Counted from the stretch's first letter, positions 41,582 through 51,911 are shown. The stretch: DNA of 64,000 nt from an uncultured Lachnospiraceae bacterium (GCA_934401915.1 CAKRSV010000002.1:344897-408896); one strand, 5' to 3'. Notes: generated by a model not told the origin, from the letters alone. Made by a program: numbers and translations.

Positions 41582-43072
41582 TTGAAAGATTTTGAAGGGT
41601 TCATTAAGAACTATGCTACCAGAGATTTTATCTATTTTTTTGCAGAAAAATCTATTGAAATATATAAAAATCAAGTAGAAAAATTAGATGAACATTTGGT
41701 ATGTAATATTACATTTCCTTTAAACATTATTCAGCATGGTTTTATACATAAGCAGGCAAAAGTCATGTTATCGGCATGGGATATTCCAAACATGGCATAT
41801 CTTTCTATCACGAATTCCAATGATTACAGAAATGATATTATGACAGAACAATTAGCAGGAAGAGTGGTCAACCTGTATCGTGGGTATGAAAATAAGCATT
41901 CAGGAAGTGAATATATTGGAAATAATGGACTGCCTAGTATATTCAAATATTTGATGGGAATGTCATATGAACAATTTAAATACGCAAATCCGGCATGGAT
42001 ATATCAGAACTATAACCGCAATTACCATATGCTGATCGGTTCGCCTAATATTAACAGGGAAAAAATAGTTGATATCAATGTGATTACAAACGAATTATTT
42101 GGACTTACAGCAGAGGAATTGTTAGCAGTAGAATGGATTATCTGGTGGCTGTGTTCTATTCATCCAGATCCATTAAGCGCACCGGAAGAGTTATATAGAA
42201 AAAAAGAAAATAGCATCCTGACAAAGAAAAATCTGGAGCGGGTTATAAGTTATTATTCTGTGACCTATGAACAGGTGAGAAACTCATCATTGCGAAAACA
42301 GATTTTCTACAACAAACCATTTGTGATTACGCAAAAGACGAAAGAAACGATTGCAGTCAGTTTCTATTTGGTACAGATGATGATAGCAGATGGATTGTAC
42401 TGGCTGATTCGGGATTACTATCACAACAATCATTGGGGAACCAAATTTATAATTGCTTTTGGAGAGATGTTTGAGGATTACTTTGAAGAACTGGCAGGTT
42501 TATATCTGCCCAAGAATTCATGGCATAAGATTCCAGAGGAAAGAAAAAAGAGTGCTGATTATTATGTTGAAGTGGATGAAGCGGTATTTTTGTTTGAATT
42601 AAAATCAGGATTACTTGGACTGGGAGCAAAACAGCAGGTGCCGGATGTTGGGCAGATTGATATATTTTATAACAGGAACATAAAAGAGGCATATGAGCAG
42701 TTGAAGGCATCAGAGCAGGAATATAAAGGAGAGAAAACTGTAATAAAGGTTTTTCTTTTGTATGAGAGTATGACCAATACACAGATGATAGTCGGCTCAT
42801 TGCCGGAAATATTTGAGCAAGATCCAAGATGTTATATTATGACAATAGATGATCTGGAGATGCTTCTGGCAACCTATAAAAAGGATAAAAGCAGATTTGA
42901 TGATGTTGTGAAAGCACTTGTTGAAAACAAAAGAGGAGGCAACGACTATAAGAGTGTTCTGGAAATATTGAATATATATCAGGCAGTTGGCGATATGCAT
43001 TTTATTGGAGAAAGAGATTATTTCAATAAAATAGCAGAAAAGCTGAAAAAGGAATTAGGGACAGACCAATAA
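41582..43072 (+). CDS. predicted PD-(D/E)XK nuclease-domain protein
   Basis: TTG 41582 follows GAGGAGG. The 496-residue product is AT-rich in codon use compared with the transfer genes. Its C-terminal half has a nuclease core: EMFEDYFEELAG, D326 in SADYYVEVDEA, and E339-L-K341 in FLFELKSG. The N-terminal 270 residues are helical and unknown. It sits 10 bp upstream of the relaxase in the same operon. Defence against phage or rival plasmids, or a relaxase helper role, are both conceivable; neither is shown. Confidence 0.6.
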   Translation: MKDFEGFIKNYATRDFIYFFAEKSIEIYKNQVEKLDEHLVCNITFPLNIIQHGFIHKQAKVMLSAWDIPNMAYLSITNSNDYRNDIMTEQLAGRVVNLYRGYENKHSGSEYIGNNGLPSIFKYLMGMSYEQFKYANPAWIYQNYNRNYHMLIGSPNINREKIVDINVITNELFGLTAEELLAVEWIIWWLCSIHPDPLSAPEELYRKKENSILTKKNLERVISYYSVTYEQVRNSSLRKQIFYNKPFVITQKTKETIAVSFYLVQMMIADGLYWLIRDYYHNNHWGTKFIIAFGEMFEDYFEELAGLYLPKNSWHKIPEERKKSADYYVEVDEAVFLFELKSGLLGLGAKQQVPDVGQIDIFYNRNIKEAYEQLKASEQEYKGEKTVIKVFLLYESMTNTQMIVGSLPEIFEQDPRCYIMTIDDLEMLLATYKKDKSRFDDVVKALVENKRGGNDYKSVLEILNIYQAVGDMHFIGERDYFNKIAEKLKKELGTDQ

Positions 43073-43082
43073 GGAGGACACC

Positions 43083-45893
43083 ATGCCCAAACTTATCCTA
43101 CGCTGCAACTACCTCAAAAACTCCCCGCCCGCGCACCTTGCTAATTACATCAATTACATCGGCACCCGTGAGGGCGTGGAGAAGGTAAGCAGCACGACAT
43201 CTTCACTGCCAGCCACCGACCGGCAGAAAAGTCTGATTGAAGATATTCTGGCAAAGATTCCCGATGCGAACCGGATGCATGAGTATCACGATTATATCCA
43301 AAGACCAACCAGAGAAAATGCATCGGAGTTTATTACGCAGGCGTTGGAAAATAACCTTGAAATCATAGCGAAAAAGAAAAATTATATGGATTATCTGGCA
43401 AACAGACCGGGAGTAGAAATCATAGGTACTCACGGTCTGTTTTCAAATGAGGGAGAACCAGTGGTGCTGTCCCGTGTGGCAGAAGAGGTGGCAAATCATC
43501 CCGGTGTGATCTGGACGAATGTCATCAGCCTGCGGAGGGAGGATGCCGAGCGGTTAGGCTATGACAGTGCCGCCCAGTGGCAGGCACTGTTGAGGAGCAG
43601 GGTGCAGTTGCTGTGTGAGAATTATAAGATAGACAGCCGGAACCTGAAATGGTATGCGGCGTTCCACAATGAATCCCATCATCCCCATGTTCATCTGGTG
43701 GTCTATTCTTCTGATCCGTCCGAGGGATACTTGACGGCAAAGGGAATCGATGCCATGCGTTCTGCATACGCACATGATATCTTCCGGCAGGAGTTTCTAA
43801 GCATCTATGAGAAAGCAACCGAACAGAGAAACCAGTTAAAAGAGCAGGCAGAAAAAAGTCTGCTTTTTTTGTTGCAGCAAATGCAGGAGGGAGTCTGCCA
43901 TAATCCCCAAATTGCAGAACAGATGCAGCTTTTATCCAGACGGCTAAAAAATACCGGAGGAAAAAAGGTATATGGATACTTGAAAGCAGATGTCAAAGCC
44001 ATCGTAAATGACATTGTAGATGAACTGGCAAAGGAAGAGCGTGTGGCAGAATGCTATCAGGCATGGCTGAAAAGCAGGGAGGAGATACAGCATTACTATA
44101 AAGATTCGGAAATAGAGAGGATACCGCTGTCACAGCAGAAGGAGCTAAAGAGCATCAAAAACATGGTCATCCGTGAGGCAGTCCGTTTTGGAGAAGGGTA
44201 TCTGTATCTGGAAGAAGCGGAAACAGGAATGGAACGGCTGGAAGAGATATCCGAACAGCAGACGGAAAACCTTGCCGCATTGCAGGGGGAGGACATGCCG
44301 GATATCCTGCCTGAACAGACGGAAATGGAAGAGCAGGAATCAGACAGGCAGGAAGAAGGGCAGGGGGAATCCATTTCTTATTTTGCCAGATGGACGGACC
44401 GGTATAAAGAAGCGAGGGAATATCTCTATGGCACGATGGAGGTAGAACCGGATGAGGAGGCAGCCCATGAGATTATGCTGGAAGAGGCAGAGCATGGGAA
44501 TGCGTATGCCATGCACGACATGGGAAAGATTTATGCGCAGGGCATTGGCTGTGAGGCAGATAAAGAAATGGCAGATGTGTGGTACAAAAAAGCATTAGCG
44601 GCAATGCAGTATGTAGAGCAGAAGAAAAAGAATACCTATCTGGAATACCGCATCGGAAAAATGTATCAGTACGGACTTGGCACAGAAGAAAATCTGGAAC
44701 AGGCAGCGGAGTGGTTTTTCAAGGCGGCAGCAAAGGAACATAAGTATGCGCTCTATTCCCTTGGCATGCTTTATCTGCAGGGGAAGGGAGTGGAGCAGGA
44801 TGAGGAAACCGCATATAGTCTGTTGTTCCGGTCTTACAGCAAGGGAAATCCCTATGCGGCATATGAACTTGGAAAACTCTATGCGGCAGGATGCGGTACA
44901 GAGAAAAATCAGGAAAAGTCGGAAAATTGTTATCGTGTAGCCTTTCTAGGTTTTCTGAATCTTGAGAAAAGATCAAAGGATGATACGCTCTGGTATCGTA
45001 TCGGCTGCATGTATCTGCATGGGATCGGGACAGAGGCAGACGAAACGAAAGCGGAACATTATCTGACAAAGGCATCTGATTATGGCAACACCCATGCCTC
45101 CTATCAGCTTGCCAGACTCTATATCAGACAGGAGAGCCAAAAGTTAAGCGGGGAGTCTGGGACAGCACCGGATTACGCAAAGATTGCAAAAGCGGTAAAG
45201 TGGCTGGAAGAATCAGCCGCACAGGAAAATCCGTTTGCGGATTATGCAATCGGACGGTTGTACAGGGAAGGCACACTGGTAGCAGAGGACATGGAAAAAG
45301 CAGTGTTCCACCTGAAACGTGCCGCAGATGCCGGAAACAGCTATGCACAGTATCAGCTTGGGAAAATATATCTGGAAGAGGACACTAAAAACATTCCGGC
45401 AGCCATACAGTATCTGACACTGGCTGCGAAACAGAAAAATGAATTTGCAGCATACAGGTTAGGGAAACTTTATCTTGCCGGAGAAGAACTGCCAAAGAAC
45501 ACAGAGCTGGCACTGCATTATCTGAAGATGGCGGCAGACACCGGAAACCAGTATGCACAATATGCCCTTGGTAAAGTGTATCTGATCGGAAAGGATGTCC
45601 AGCAGGACAAGGAACTGGCATACGACTATTTTTTAAAATCCGCAGAGCAGGGAAACATTTATGCAGCGTATTTTTTAGAACACTGGAATGACATGCCACA
45701 CCCCGATCTGCTCTTAATGGCAACAAGGCTCATGCGGCATCTGGAACATATCATCGAAGAGAATGTGGCTGGAAGGAAGAGCGGAGGCCACAGGCAGGGG
45801 ATTGACAGAAAACTGGCACGAAAAATCCGGCAGAAGAAGATTGCACAGGGACATGCCGTGGATGACCATGAGGACATGGTACAGACACAGTGA
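43083..45893 (+). CDS. MobL-like relaxase fused to Sel1 repeats
   Basis: The N-terminal part (about 1-260) is a relaxase: PKLILRCNYLKN at the start and the HUH-type metal motif HHPHVH (199-204) in WYAAFHNESHHPHVHLVVY. It should nick oriT and pilot the strand into the recipient. From about residue 450 to 880 there are about ten Sel1/TPR-like repeats with AxYxLGKxYxxG consensus (for example AMHDMGKIYAQGIG, YALYSLGMLYLQGKG). Such repeats normally bind proteins and may dock the coupling protein. AAGGAGG precedes ATG 43083. Confidence 0.88.
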   Translation: MPKLILRCNYLKNSPPAHLANYINYIGTREGVEKVSSTTSSLPATDRQKSLIEDILAKIPDANRMHEYHDYIQRPTRENASEFITQALENNLEIIAKKKNYMDYLANRPGVEIIGTHGLFSNEGEPVVLSRVAEEVANHPGVIWTNVISLRREDAERLGYDSAAQWQALLRSRVQLLCENYKIDSRNLKWYAAFHNESHHPHVHLVVYSSDPSEGYLTAKGIDAMRSAYAHDIFRQEFLSIYEKATEQRNQLKEQAEKSLLFLLQQMQEGVCHNPQIAEQMQLLSRRLKNTGGKKVYGYLKADVKAIVNDIVDELAKEERVAECYQAWLKSREEIQHYYKDSEIERIPLSQQKELKSIKNMVIREAVRFGEGYLYLEEAETGMERLEEISEQQTENLAALQGEDMPDILPEQTEMEEQESDRQEEGQGESISYFARWTDRYKEAREYLYGTMEVEPDEEAAHEIMLEEAEHGNAYAMHDMGKIYAQGIGCEADKEMADVWYKKALAAMQYVEQKKKNTYLEYRIGKMYQYGLGTEENLEQAAEWFFKAAAKEHKYALYSLGMLYLQGKGVEQDEETAYSLLFRSYSKGNPYAAYELGKLYAAGCGTEKNQEKSENCYRVAFLGFLNLEKRSKDDTLWYRIGCMYLHGIGTEADETKAEHYLTKASDYGNTHASYQLARLYIRQESQKLSGESGTAPDYAKIAKAVKWLEESAAQENPFADYAIGRLYREGTLVAEDMEKAVFHLKRAADAGNSYAQYQLGKIYLEEDTKNIPAAIQYLTLAAKQKNEFAAYRLGKLYLAGEELPKNTELALHYLKMAADTGNQYAQYALGKVYLIGKDVQQDKELAYDYFLKSAEQGNIYAAYFLEHWNDMPHPDLLLMATRLMRHLEHIIEENVAGRKSGGHRQGIDRKLARKIRQKKIAQGHAVDDHEDMVQTQ

Positions 45894-45932
45894 TCACAGG
45901 AGGAGAAGTAGAAATGATGAGAGGAGGTACGA

Positions 45933-47483
45933 TTGGGAGATTTTATTTACTTTACAGAGGAACAGAAGGAGCGAGCCAATGCGGTACAGATTGCGGACAT
46001 CCTTCGCCGGGAGCATGAGGAGGTGGAGCGTTCCGGGAATGAATGGCGCTGGAAACGGCACAGGAGTGTGACTTTCCGGGGGAGCAGTTGGTATCGCCAC
46101 AGCAGACAGGTTGGAAGCCATGCCATTGATTTCATGCAGGAATTCTTTGGGATGTCCTACCCGGAGGCGGTAAGCTACCTGCTGGATGGAGAACAGGGGC
46201 AGCTTATTGAACGGGGAAAAGGACAGGAGACAAAAAGAAAACCGGGAAGAGCGGAGAAAGGACGGCAGTCTGTAGAAAAAGAACAGACAGAGGAAAGAAA
46301 AGAACCGAAAGAGCCAAAGGAACTGAAACTGCCGGAGAAAAATCCGACCATGAAGAGAGTCTATGCATACCTTCTGCAGAAGCGCCATATTGACAGGGAA
46401 ATCCTCTCGTATTTTGCGAAGGCAGGAACCATATATGAATCTGCGGAGCATCACAACATTGTATTTGCCGGACTGGACAGCGAGGGGAAAATCCGGCATA
46501 TCCATGTGAAGGGGAGCTGTTCTGACGGCAGGAGCTTCCGGCTGAATCAGGAAGGCTCGGAAGCTGCCTACGGATTTGGATACAGGGGAACTGGGAACAG
46601 ACTGTATGTGTTTGAGGCACCCATTGACCTGTTATCATTTCTGTCCCTGTATCCAGACAACTGGCAGGAGAACAGTTATATCACCTTAAACGGTGTGGCA
46701 GAACATGCCATGCTGCAGGCATTGAAAGACAACCCAAGACTGGATACGGTTGTGCTGTGCCTCGACCATGATCCGGCAGGCATAGAGGCGTGCGGCAGAC
46801 TGGCAGAGATTCTGGTACGCAATGGATATGGTGCGGTGAAACGGTTACAGTCAGCCTGCAAAGACTGGAATGAGGATTTAAAGGGCAGATATGGTGAGGA
46901 AACAATTCCGGCACAGGAACATCCGAGAGTCATGGAATGCAGGGCATGGACAGAGGTGCTGAAAGAGGTGACGGAATCCATCAACATCAAGTATGCCAAC
47001 AGAAGTTATATCTGCCGTTATTATCAGGATATTTATAATGAACTGAAAAAAGGCAGGGGCAGGGAACAGCTTACGGATGCCTTTGACGGACCGGGGATGC
47101 TTCTGACCGGAGTGCTTGTGCGGTGCATGGAAAAAGAGGGGATCGCACTTGGCAGGGAAACCAGTGCAGGGCAGATACTGGAGAATCTGTCAAAGCGTTA
47201 TCTGCCGCATAAAGACAAGGGAAACTTCAACACCCGCATCCGGCAGATGCAGGCAGCCTTTGAAGAAACACTGGAGGTGTTCGATACAAAAGACTTAGAA
47301 CAAAAAGAGAATCAGGAACTGCTTGCCAGAAAATGTATGAGCCTTGCGATGGAATGCATCCGGGCTCATATTTTTGTTGCCATTGACCGCGGGGAAGAGC
47401 AGATGAAGCCGGCAAAACAGAATGTGAAGGAACAGAAAGTGGAACATCAGGAGGGAGGAATGATGCTATGCAGCCAGTCGTGA
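45933..47483 (+). CDS. DUF3991/Toprim protein, primase-like
   Basis: TTG 45933 follows GAGGAGG. The 516-residue protein has an N-terminal region (AVQIADILRREHEEVERSG, FRGSSWYRHSRQVGSHAIDFMQEFFG) typical of DUF3991 and a Toprim-like segment with VFEAPIDLLSFLSL and VVLCLDHDPAG. It probably primes or processes the transferred strand in the recipient. The stop overlaps the coupling-protein gene by 16 nt. Confidence 0.8.
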   Translation: MGDFIYFTEEQKERANAVQIADILRREHEEVERSGNEWRWKRHRSVTFRGSSWYRHSRQVGSHAIDFMQEFFGMSYPEAVSYLLDGEQGQLIERGKGQETKRKPGRAEKGRQSVEKEQTEERKEPKEPKELKLPEKNPTMKRVYAYLLQKRHIDREILSYFAKAGTIYESAEHHNIVFAGLDSEGKIRHIHVKGSCSDGRSFRLNQEGSEAAYGFGYRGTGNRLYVFEAPIDLLSFLSLYPDNWQENSYITLNGVAEHAMLQALKDNPRLDTVVLCLDHDPAGIEACGRLAEILVRNGYGAVKRLQSACKDWNEDLKGRYGEETIPAQEHPRVMECRAWTEVLKEVTESINIKYANRSYICRYYQDIYNELKKGRGREQLTDAFDGPGMLLTGVLVRCMEKEGIALGRETSAGQILENLSKRYLPHKDKGNFNTRIRQMQAAFEETLEVFDTKDLEQKENQELLARKCMSLAMECIRAHIFVAIDRGEEQMKPAKQNVKEQKVEHQEGGMMLCSQS

Positions 47484-49258
47484 TGCTGGTGATCGCAGGA
47501 GTGGCAATGTTTTCCGTGATTGGAGGCGTGTCACTTCTGTCGCACTATTATACATTAAACGGAATCAAGAGCAGGACTGTCGGGGACGGCCAGCATGGAA
47601 CGGCGAGATTTGCCACGAAAAAAGAAATTGCAGAAACCTATGTGCAGGTGCCCTATGAACCGGAGCTGTGGCGCAGGGGTGAGAACCTGCCGGCTGCACA
47701 GGGACTGGTACTCGGCAGCATGGAACGGGTAGGAAAACTATATGCACTGGTGGATACCGGGGATGTGCATTGCCTGATGATCGGGGCAGCAGGAGTCGGA
47801 AAGACCGCACACTTTCTGTATCCCAACATCGAATACGCCTGTGCCTGTGGAATGAGTTTCCTGACCACGGATACAAAGGGAGACTTATACCGCAACTATG
47901 CAGGCATTGCAAAAAAATACTATGGCTACCATACGGCAGTCATCGATCTTCGTAATCCGACCAGAAGCGATGGTGACAATATGCTCCATCTGGTCAACAA
48001 ATACATGGATGAGTATCTTGCAGACCATACGAACCTGAGTGCCAAGGCAAAAGCGGAAAAATATGCGAAGATTACGGCAAAGACCATTATCTCCTCCGGT
48101 GGTACGGACAGTTCCAGCTATGGACAGAATGCGTTTTTCTATGATGCGGCAGAAGGCGTGCTGACGGCAGCCATCCTGCTCATTGCGGAATTCTGCCCGG
48201 ATGGAAAGAGGCATATCATCAGCGTGTTCAAGCTGATACAGGATTTACTTGCACCATCCAAAGTGAAAGGGAAAAACCAGTTCCAGCTACTTCTGGCAAA
48301 ACTCCCGGATACCCACAAGGCGAAATGGTTTGCAGGGGCAGCCTTAAATACGGCAGAGCAGTCCATGCAGTCGGTTCTCTCCACGGCATTATCCAGACTG
48401 AATGCTTTTCTGGATTCCGAGCTGGAGCAGATACTCTGTTTTGATACCGCCATCGATGCAGAGCTTTTCTGCAAACAAAAGACGGCGGTGTTTCTGGTCA
48501 TGCCGGAGGAGGACAATACCAAGTATTTTATTATTTCTCTGATCTTACAGCAGCTCTACCGGGAAATCCTCGTGGTGGCAGACGAGAACGGAGGAAAGCT
48601 GGACAACCGTGTAGTTTTCTATTGGGATGAGGTCGGAACGATTCCGAAGATTGAAAGTGCAGAGATGATGTTCTCAGCGTCCCGATCCAGAAGGGTGAGT
48701 ATCGTACCCATGATCCAGTCCTTTGCCCAGCTTAATAAGAATTATGGGAAAGAGGGTGCAGAAATCATTATCGATAACTGTCAGGATACCATCTTCGGAG
48801 GGTTCGCTCCGAACTCGGAGTCAGCGGAAGTGCTGTCAAAGAGCCTGGGCAACAAAACCGTCATGTCCGGTTCCATCAGCCGGGGAAAGAATGATCCGAG
48901 CCAGTCCCTCCAGATGATCCAAAGACCGCTCATGACAGCGGATGAATTAAAGTCACTGCCAAAAGGAAACTTTATCGTATCAAAGACCGGGACTCACCCT
49001 ATGCGGACAAAACTGAAACTGTTCTTAAAATGGGGCATCACATTTGAAGAACCCTATGAGATTGAAGAAAAATCTGCAAGAAAGGTAGCATACGCAGACA
49101 AGCAGGAAATTGAAGAGGAGATCATACGGAGATATATGTGCTGTATGGAAGAACCGGAGGATACACCTGTGGAAATGGCAAGGACAGGAGGCATGCAGCA
49201 GACACCGCTGACGGACACCATGAAAAAGATGCGGCAGACCTTACGGACGGAAGATTAG
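47468..49258 (+). CDS. VirD4/TraG-type coupling protein
   Basis: The 596-residue ATPase links relaxosome to the channel. It has an N-terminal membrane helix (about 5-28), Walker A GAAGVGKT (106-113), TTDTKGDLYRN and Walker B VVFYWDEVGT followed by the TraG hallmark SRSRRVSIVPMIQSFAQL. It is the last large conjugation gene before the insertion sequences. Confidence 0.93.
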   Translation: MQPVVMLVIAGVAMFSVIGGVSLLSHYYTLNGIKSRTVGDGQHGTARFATKKEIAETYVQVPYEPELWRRGENLPAAQGLVLGSMERVGKLYALVDTGDVHCLMIGAAGVGKTAHFLYPNIEYACACGMSFLTTDTKGDLYRNYAGIAKKYYGYHTAVIDLRNPTRSDGDNMLHLVNKYMDEYLADHTNLSAKAKAEKYAKITAKTIISSGGTDSSSYGQNAFFYDAAEGVLTAAILLIAEFCPDGKRHIISVFKLIQDLLAPSKVKGKNQFQLLLAKLPDTHKAKWFAGAALNTAEQSMQSVLSTALSRLNAFLDSELEQILCFDTAIDAELFCKQKTAVFLVMPEEDNTKYFIISLILQQLYREILVVADENGGKLDNRVVFYWDEVGTIPKIESAEMMFSASRSRRVSIVPMIQSFAQLNKNYGKEGAEIIIDNCQDTIFGGFAPNSESAEVLSKSLGNKTVMSGSISRGKNDPSQSLQMIQRPLMTADELKSLPKGNFIVSKTGTHPMRTKLKLFLKWGITFEEPYEIEEKSARKVAYADKQEIEEEIIRRYMCCMEEPEDTPVEMARTGGMQQTPLTDTMKKMRQTLRTED

Positions 49259-49266
49259 GAGGCAGG

Positions 49267-49521
49267 GTGACTAGGAAAGAAATCTATGAAACAGAGCTGC
49301 CACACAGGGCTGTGGCGGTCTATCTGTATCTGGAGACTCGTGCGGACAGGGAGAGGACATGCTATCCGGCAATCGGTACCATTGCCAGAGAGCTGCACCT
49401 GTCTGTAAGTACGGTCAAGCGTGCAATCCATGATTTGGAGTGTGCAGGATTTATACAAAAAAAGCAGAGATGGCGTGAGAACGGAGGAAAGAGCAGCCTG
49501 CTCTATGAAATCATAAAATAG
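49267..49521 (+). CDS. small winged-helix (HTH) protein
   Basis: GTG 49267 lies 5 nt after AGGAGG, giving 84 residues. TCYPAIGTIARELHLSVSTVKRAIHDLECAGFI is a helix-turn-helix of the replication-initiator/HTH_36 type. It closes the operon, 8 nt after the coupling protein gene, and may regulate transfer. Confidence 0.75.
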   Translation: MTRKEIYETELPHRAVAVYLYLETRADRERTCYPAIGTIARELHLSVSTVKRAIHDLECAGFIQKKQRWRENGGKSSLLYEIIK

Positions 49522-49944
49522 GCACAAAGGGATTACTGCGCCGGTCAGGTGGACTATGGTATGGTTCACCGTGGCCTGTGCAGGGAACTTTTCACTTTAA
49601 GGGAAAGGACAGAGAAAAGAAAATACAGTTGGCGATATGAAACATCAATATTTTTTTGGAAAAAACTAAGAATTGAAGTATTATCAGATGGATCAGGTTG
49701 AGTGAAAAAGTAAATTCCACTGTAAAATTTAATTCCACTCTGCAGACTAAATTCTGATAATTACAACTAAGAAAATAGATTGCAACAGACGAAAAATGGC
49801 TTATAATAGGGTCATGACGAAGAATGTTAGGGAAAAAACTGCATAGCAAACAGACGACTGTACTGTATCCGGTAAGACTAAATTCCACTCGCCTGAAGCG
49901 GATTATGTATGTTTTCGATGATCCTTTATTCCTTGTCAAAAAAA

Positions 49945-50277
49945 TTATTTTATAAGATCAGGTGTAAGGATGATATCATCTGGAGATATCTCTCTTAATT
50001 TAAAAACATGGTATGTTTCCTGGTCAAAAAGTAACTGAGCCAGTCTGATGGGAGGAAGACCATTCAGGCTGGCTCTTGCTGATGAATTGATATGATTCAT
50101 GATTTTATCAGTATCCCACTGAGTGAGCTTGTCAAAGCTGCTTCCCTTGCGACAACCAGTTTTAGATGGACAACCATTGCAGACAAATGGTGCTCTTAAA
50201 AGGCGTTTGCAAGTATCAGGGACAAAGTCTTTACATACCCTGTTGCAACTAATCTTCTTACGGATGGAGAAAATCAA
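49945..50277 (-). pseudogene. internally deleted IS30-family transposase remnant
   Basis: Read on the minus strand, residues RLLRAPFVCNGCPSKTGC and then SSFDKLTQWDTDKIMNHINS...KLREISPDDIILTPDLIK match the zinc-finger-like part and the far C-terminus of the transposase encoded at 50448, but the whole catalytic domain between them is missing. The fragment is therefore an old, inactive copy. The 49522-49944 stretch contains short repeats of the type AAATTCCACT and no gene. Confidence 0.8.
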
Positions 50278-50447
50278 TTCAGATGATAATCCTCAATAGT
50301 TTTTTGAAATTCCCGTGTGAGGGGGAAAGTTGATTACAAACAGAATAAATTACAGCAGTGAAAGTGACGATACAAATGCAGGAAGAGCAGAAATGTTCTT
50401 CCTGTTTTTTATCAGAACTTCAGCAGCTGGCGGGGAAAGGAGACAGT

Positions 50448-51752
50448 ATGGCAAAGTTCTTAAATTATGAGGACCGGCTGGAGATAGAAAGCGGACTAAA
50501 GGAGCACATGACTTTCACAGAGCTTGGAGAGAAACTGGGAAGGGACAGGACTACCATCACAAAGGAGATCAGGAACTATTCCATCGAACAGGACACCGGT
50601 TATGGAAGTTACCCGCATAATACCTGCAAGTACAGAAAAGCATGTAAGAGGAAAAAAGTATGTGGGACAAATGACTGCAGGCATCCACTGGTAGCTGTCT
50701 GTAAACAGTGTGAACTCATATGCAACCGTTACTGCGAGCATTATGAAGAAGAAATATGTACCCATCGCTTTAAACCGCCATATGTATGCAACGGATGCAG
50801 TGAAGTAAAGAAGTGTACGCTGACAAAAACTGTTTACGATGCTCTGGGAGCCCAGAGGCGGGCAACGGATAAGATATCGGAATCCCGAAGCGGGATCCTT
50901 GCTACGGAAGGGGAAATCGCCAGACTCAATGAAATCCTGGTGCCGTTGGTAAAACAGGGGCAGTCTATCCATCAGATCTACCTGACACATAAGGATGAAC
51001 TGATGTGCAGTGAAAAGACCCTCTACAACTACGTGGATGGATGCCTGTTTGATATCAGGAACATAGACCTGCCAAGAAAGGTAAAGTACCGTCCGAGATA
51101 TAAAAAACCGGAGCTGAAAGTAGACCGTGGATGCCGTGTGGGAAGGAATTATCATGATTACGAAGTATATATGGAACAGCATCCGGACACAGCAGTGGTG
51201 CAGATGGATTCCGTGATCGGCAGCAAGGGAGGGAAAGTCCTGCTGACGATATATTTTGTAAATGTGTCACTGATGCTGGGGTTCCTGCGGGAAGCGAACA
51301 CCTCAAAGTCAGTGATAGATATTTATGATGAACTGTACCACCGGCTGGGAGGGCAGGATTTTAGGAAGCTGTTTCCGGTCATCCTGACGGATAACGGAAG
51401 TGAGTTTTCCAATCCCAAGTGTATAGAGAACGGACCGGATGGAAAAGGATTTCAAAGGACGAGGATCTATTACTGCAATCCAAGTGCGCCGTACCAGAAA
51501 GCAGAGATCGAGGTGGGACATGAATTTATACGCAGGATCCTGCCGAAAGGAAGAAGCTTTGATGAACTGACGCAGGCAGACGTAGAGCTGATGATGAACC
51601 ATATCAATTCCTACCGGAGAAAGAAACTGAACGGAAAAAGTCCGTATGAAGCGTTCAGCTTTTATTATGGAGAAGACCTGGCGGAGAGGCTTAGATGCCA
51701 CGAGGTTGCAGCCAAAGACATCAACCTCACCGCAAGACTTCTCAAAAAGTAA
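50448..51752 (+). CDS. IS30-family transposase
   Basis: ATG 50448 follows AAAGGAG; an upstream GTG 50358 is in frame. The 434-residue protein has an N-terminal HTH (FTELGEKLGRDRTTITKEI), a Cys-rich middle (about 50-125, eg CKQCELICNRYCEHYEEEIC), and a DDE core with QMDSVIG, VILTDNGSEF and a C-terminal Glu (AEIEVGHEF). The element probably spans about 50320-51845, judged from weakly matching AT-rich ends (GATTACAAAC... and its inverted counterpart), but the exact ends are uncertain. Confidence 0.88.
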   Translation: MAKFLNYEDRLEIESGLKEHMTFTELGEKLGRDRTTITKEIRNYSIEQDTGYGSYPHNTCKYRKACKRKKVCGTNDCRHPLVAVCKQCELICNRYCEHYEEEICTHRFKPPYVCNGCSEVKKCTLTKTVYDALGAQRRATDKISESRSGILATEGEIARLNEILVPLVKQGQSIHQIYLTHKDELMCSEKTLYNYVDGCLFDIRNIDLPRKVKYRPRYKKPELKVDRGCRVGRNYHDYEVYMEQHPDTAVVQMDSVIGSKGGKVLLTIYFVNVSLMLGFLREANTSKSVIDIYDELYHRLGGQDFRKLFPVILTDNGSEFSNPKCIENGPDGKGFQRTRIYYCNPSAPYQKAEIEVGHEFIRRILPKGRSFDELTQADVELMMNHINSYRRKKLNGKSPYEAFSFYYGEDLAERLRCHEVAAKDINLTARLLKK

Positions 51753-51911
51753 CCAGAAGACAGAATAAAGCACAGACCGCCGGCTGAAATAGGAACAGCA
51801 GAAGACGTGAATTATGGCTTGCAAAATTTGTAATGATGTTGTATAAATAAAGTTGACACCTTATTCTCAAGGAATTCATGTATAATAAAAGAGAATAAGG
51901 AGGAACTCTCA

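Larger units (their letters stand above)
9665..49521 (+). mobile_element. integrative conjugative element body (right end not found)
   Basis: From just behind rlmD to about 49.5 kb nearly all genes run rightward and make a conjugative element: methylases and anti-restriction, Tad-like pilus, type IV secretion (VirB2/VirB6/PrgI/VirB4/NlpC-P60), oriT, relaxase, Toprim protein and coupling protein. The left boundary is inferred from the 3' end of rlmD, a known attachment hotspot, and the abrupt change of gene content. No tyrosine or serine recombinase and no repeated att core were found, so the element probably extends beyond the window or lost its integration module. Insertion sequences follow at 49.6-53.5 kb. 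Confidence 0.85.

Noticed and set aside
49592..49939. 115-residue minus-strand open frame
   Set aside because: Hydrophobic, no ribosome site, lies in the AT-rich flank of a dead IS30 copy.
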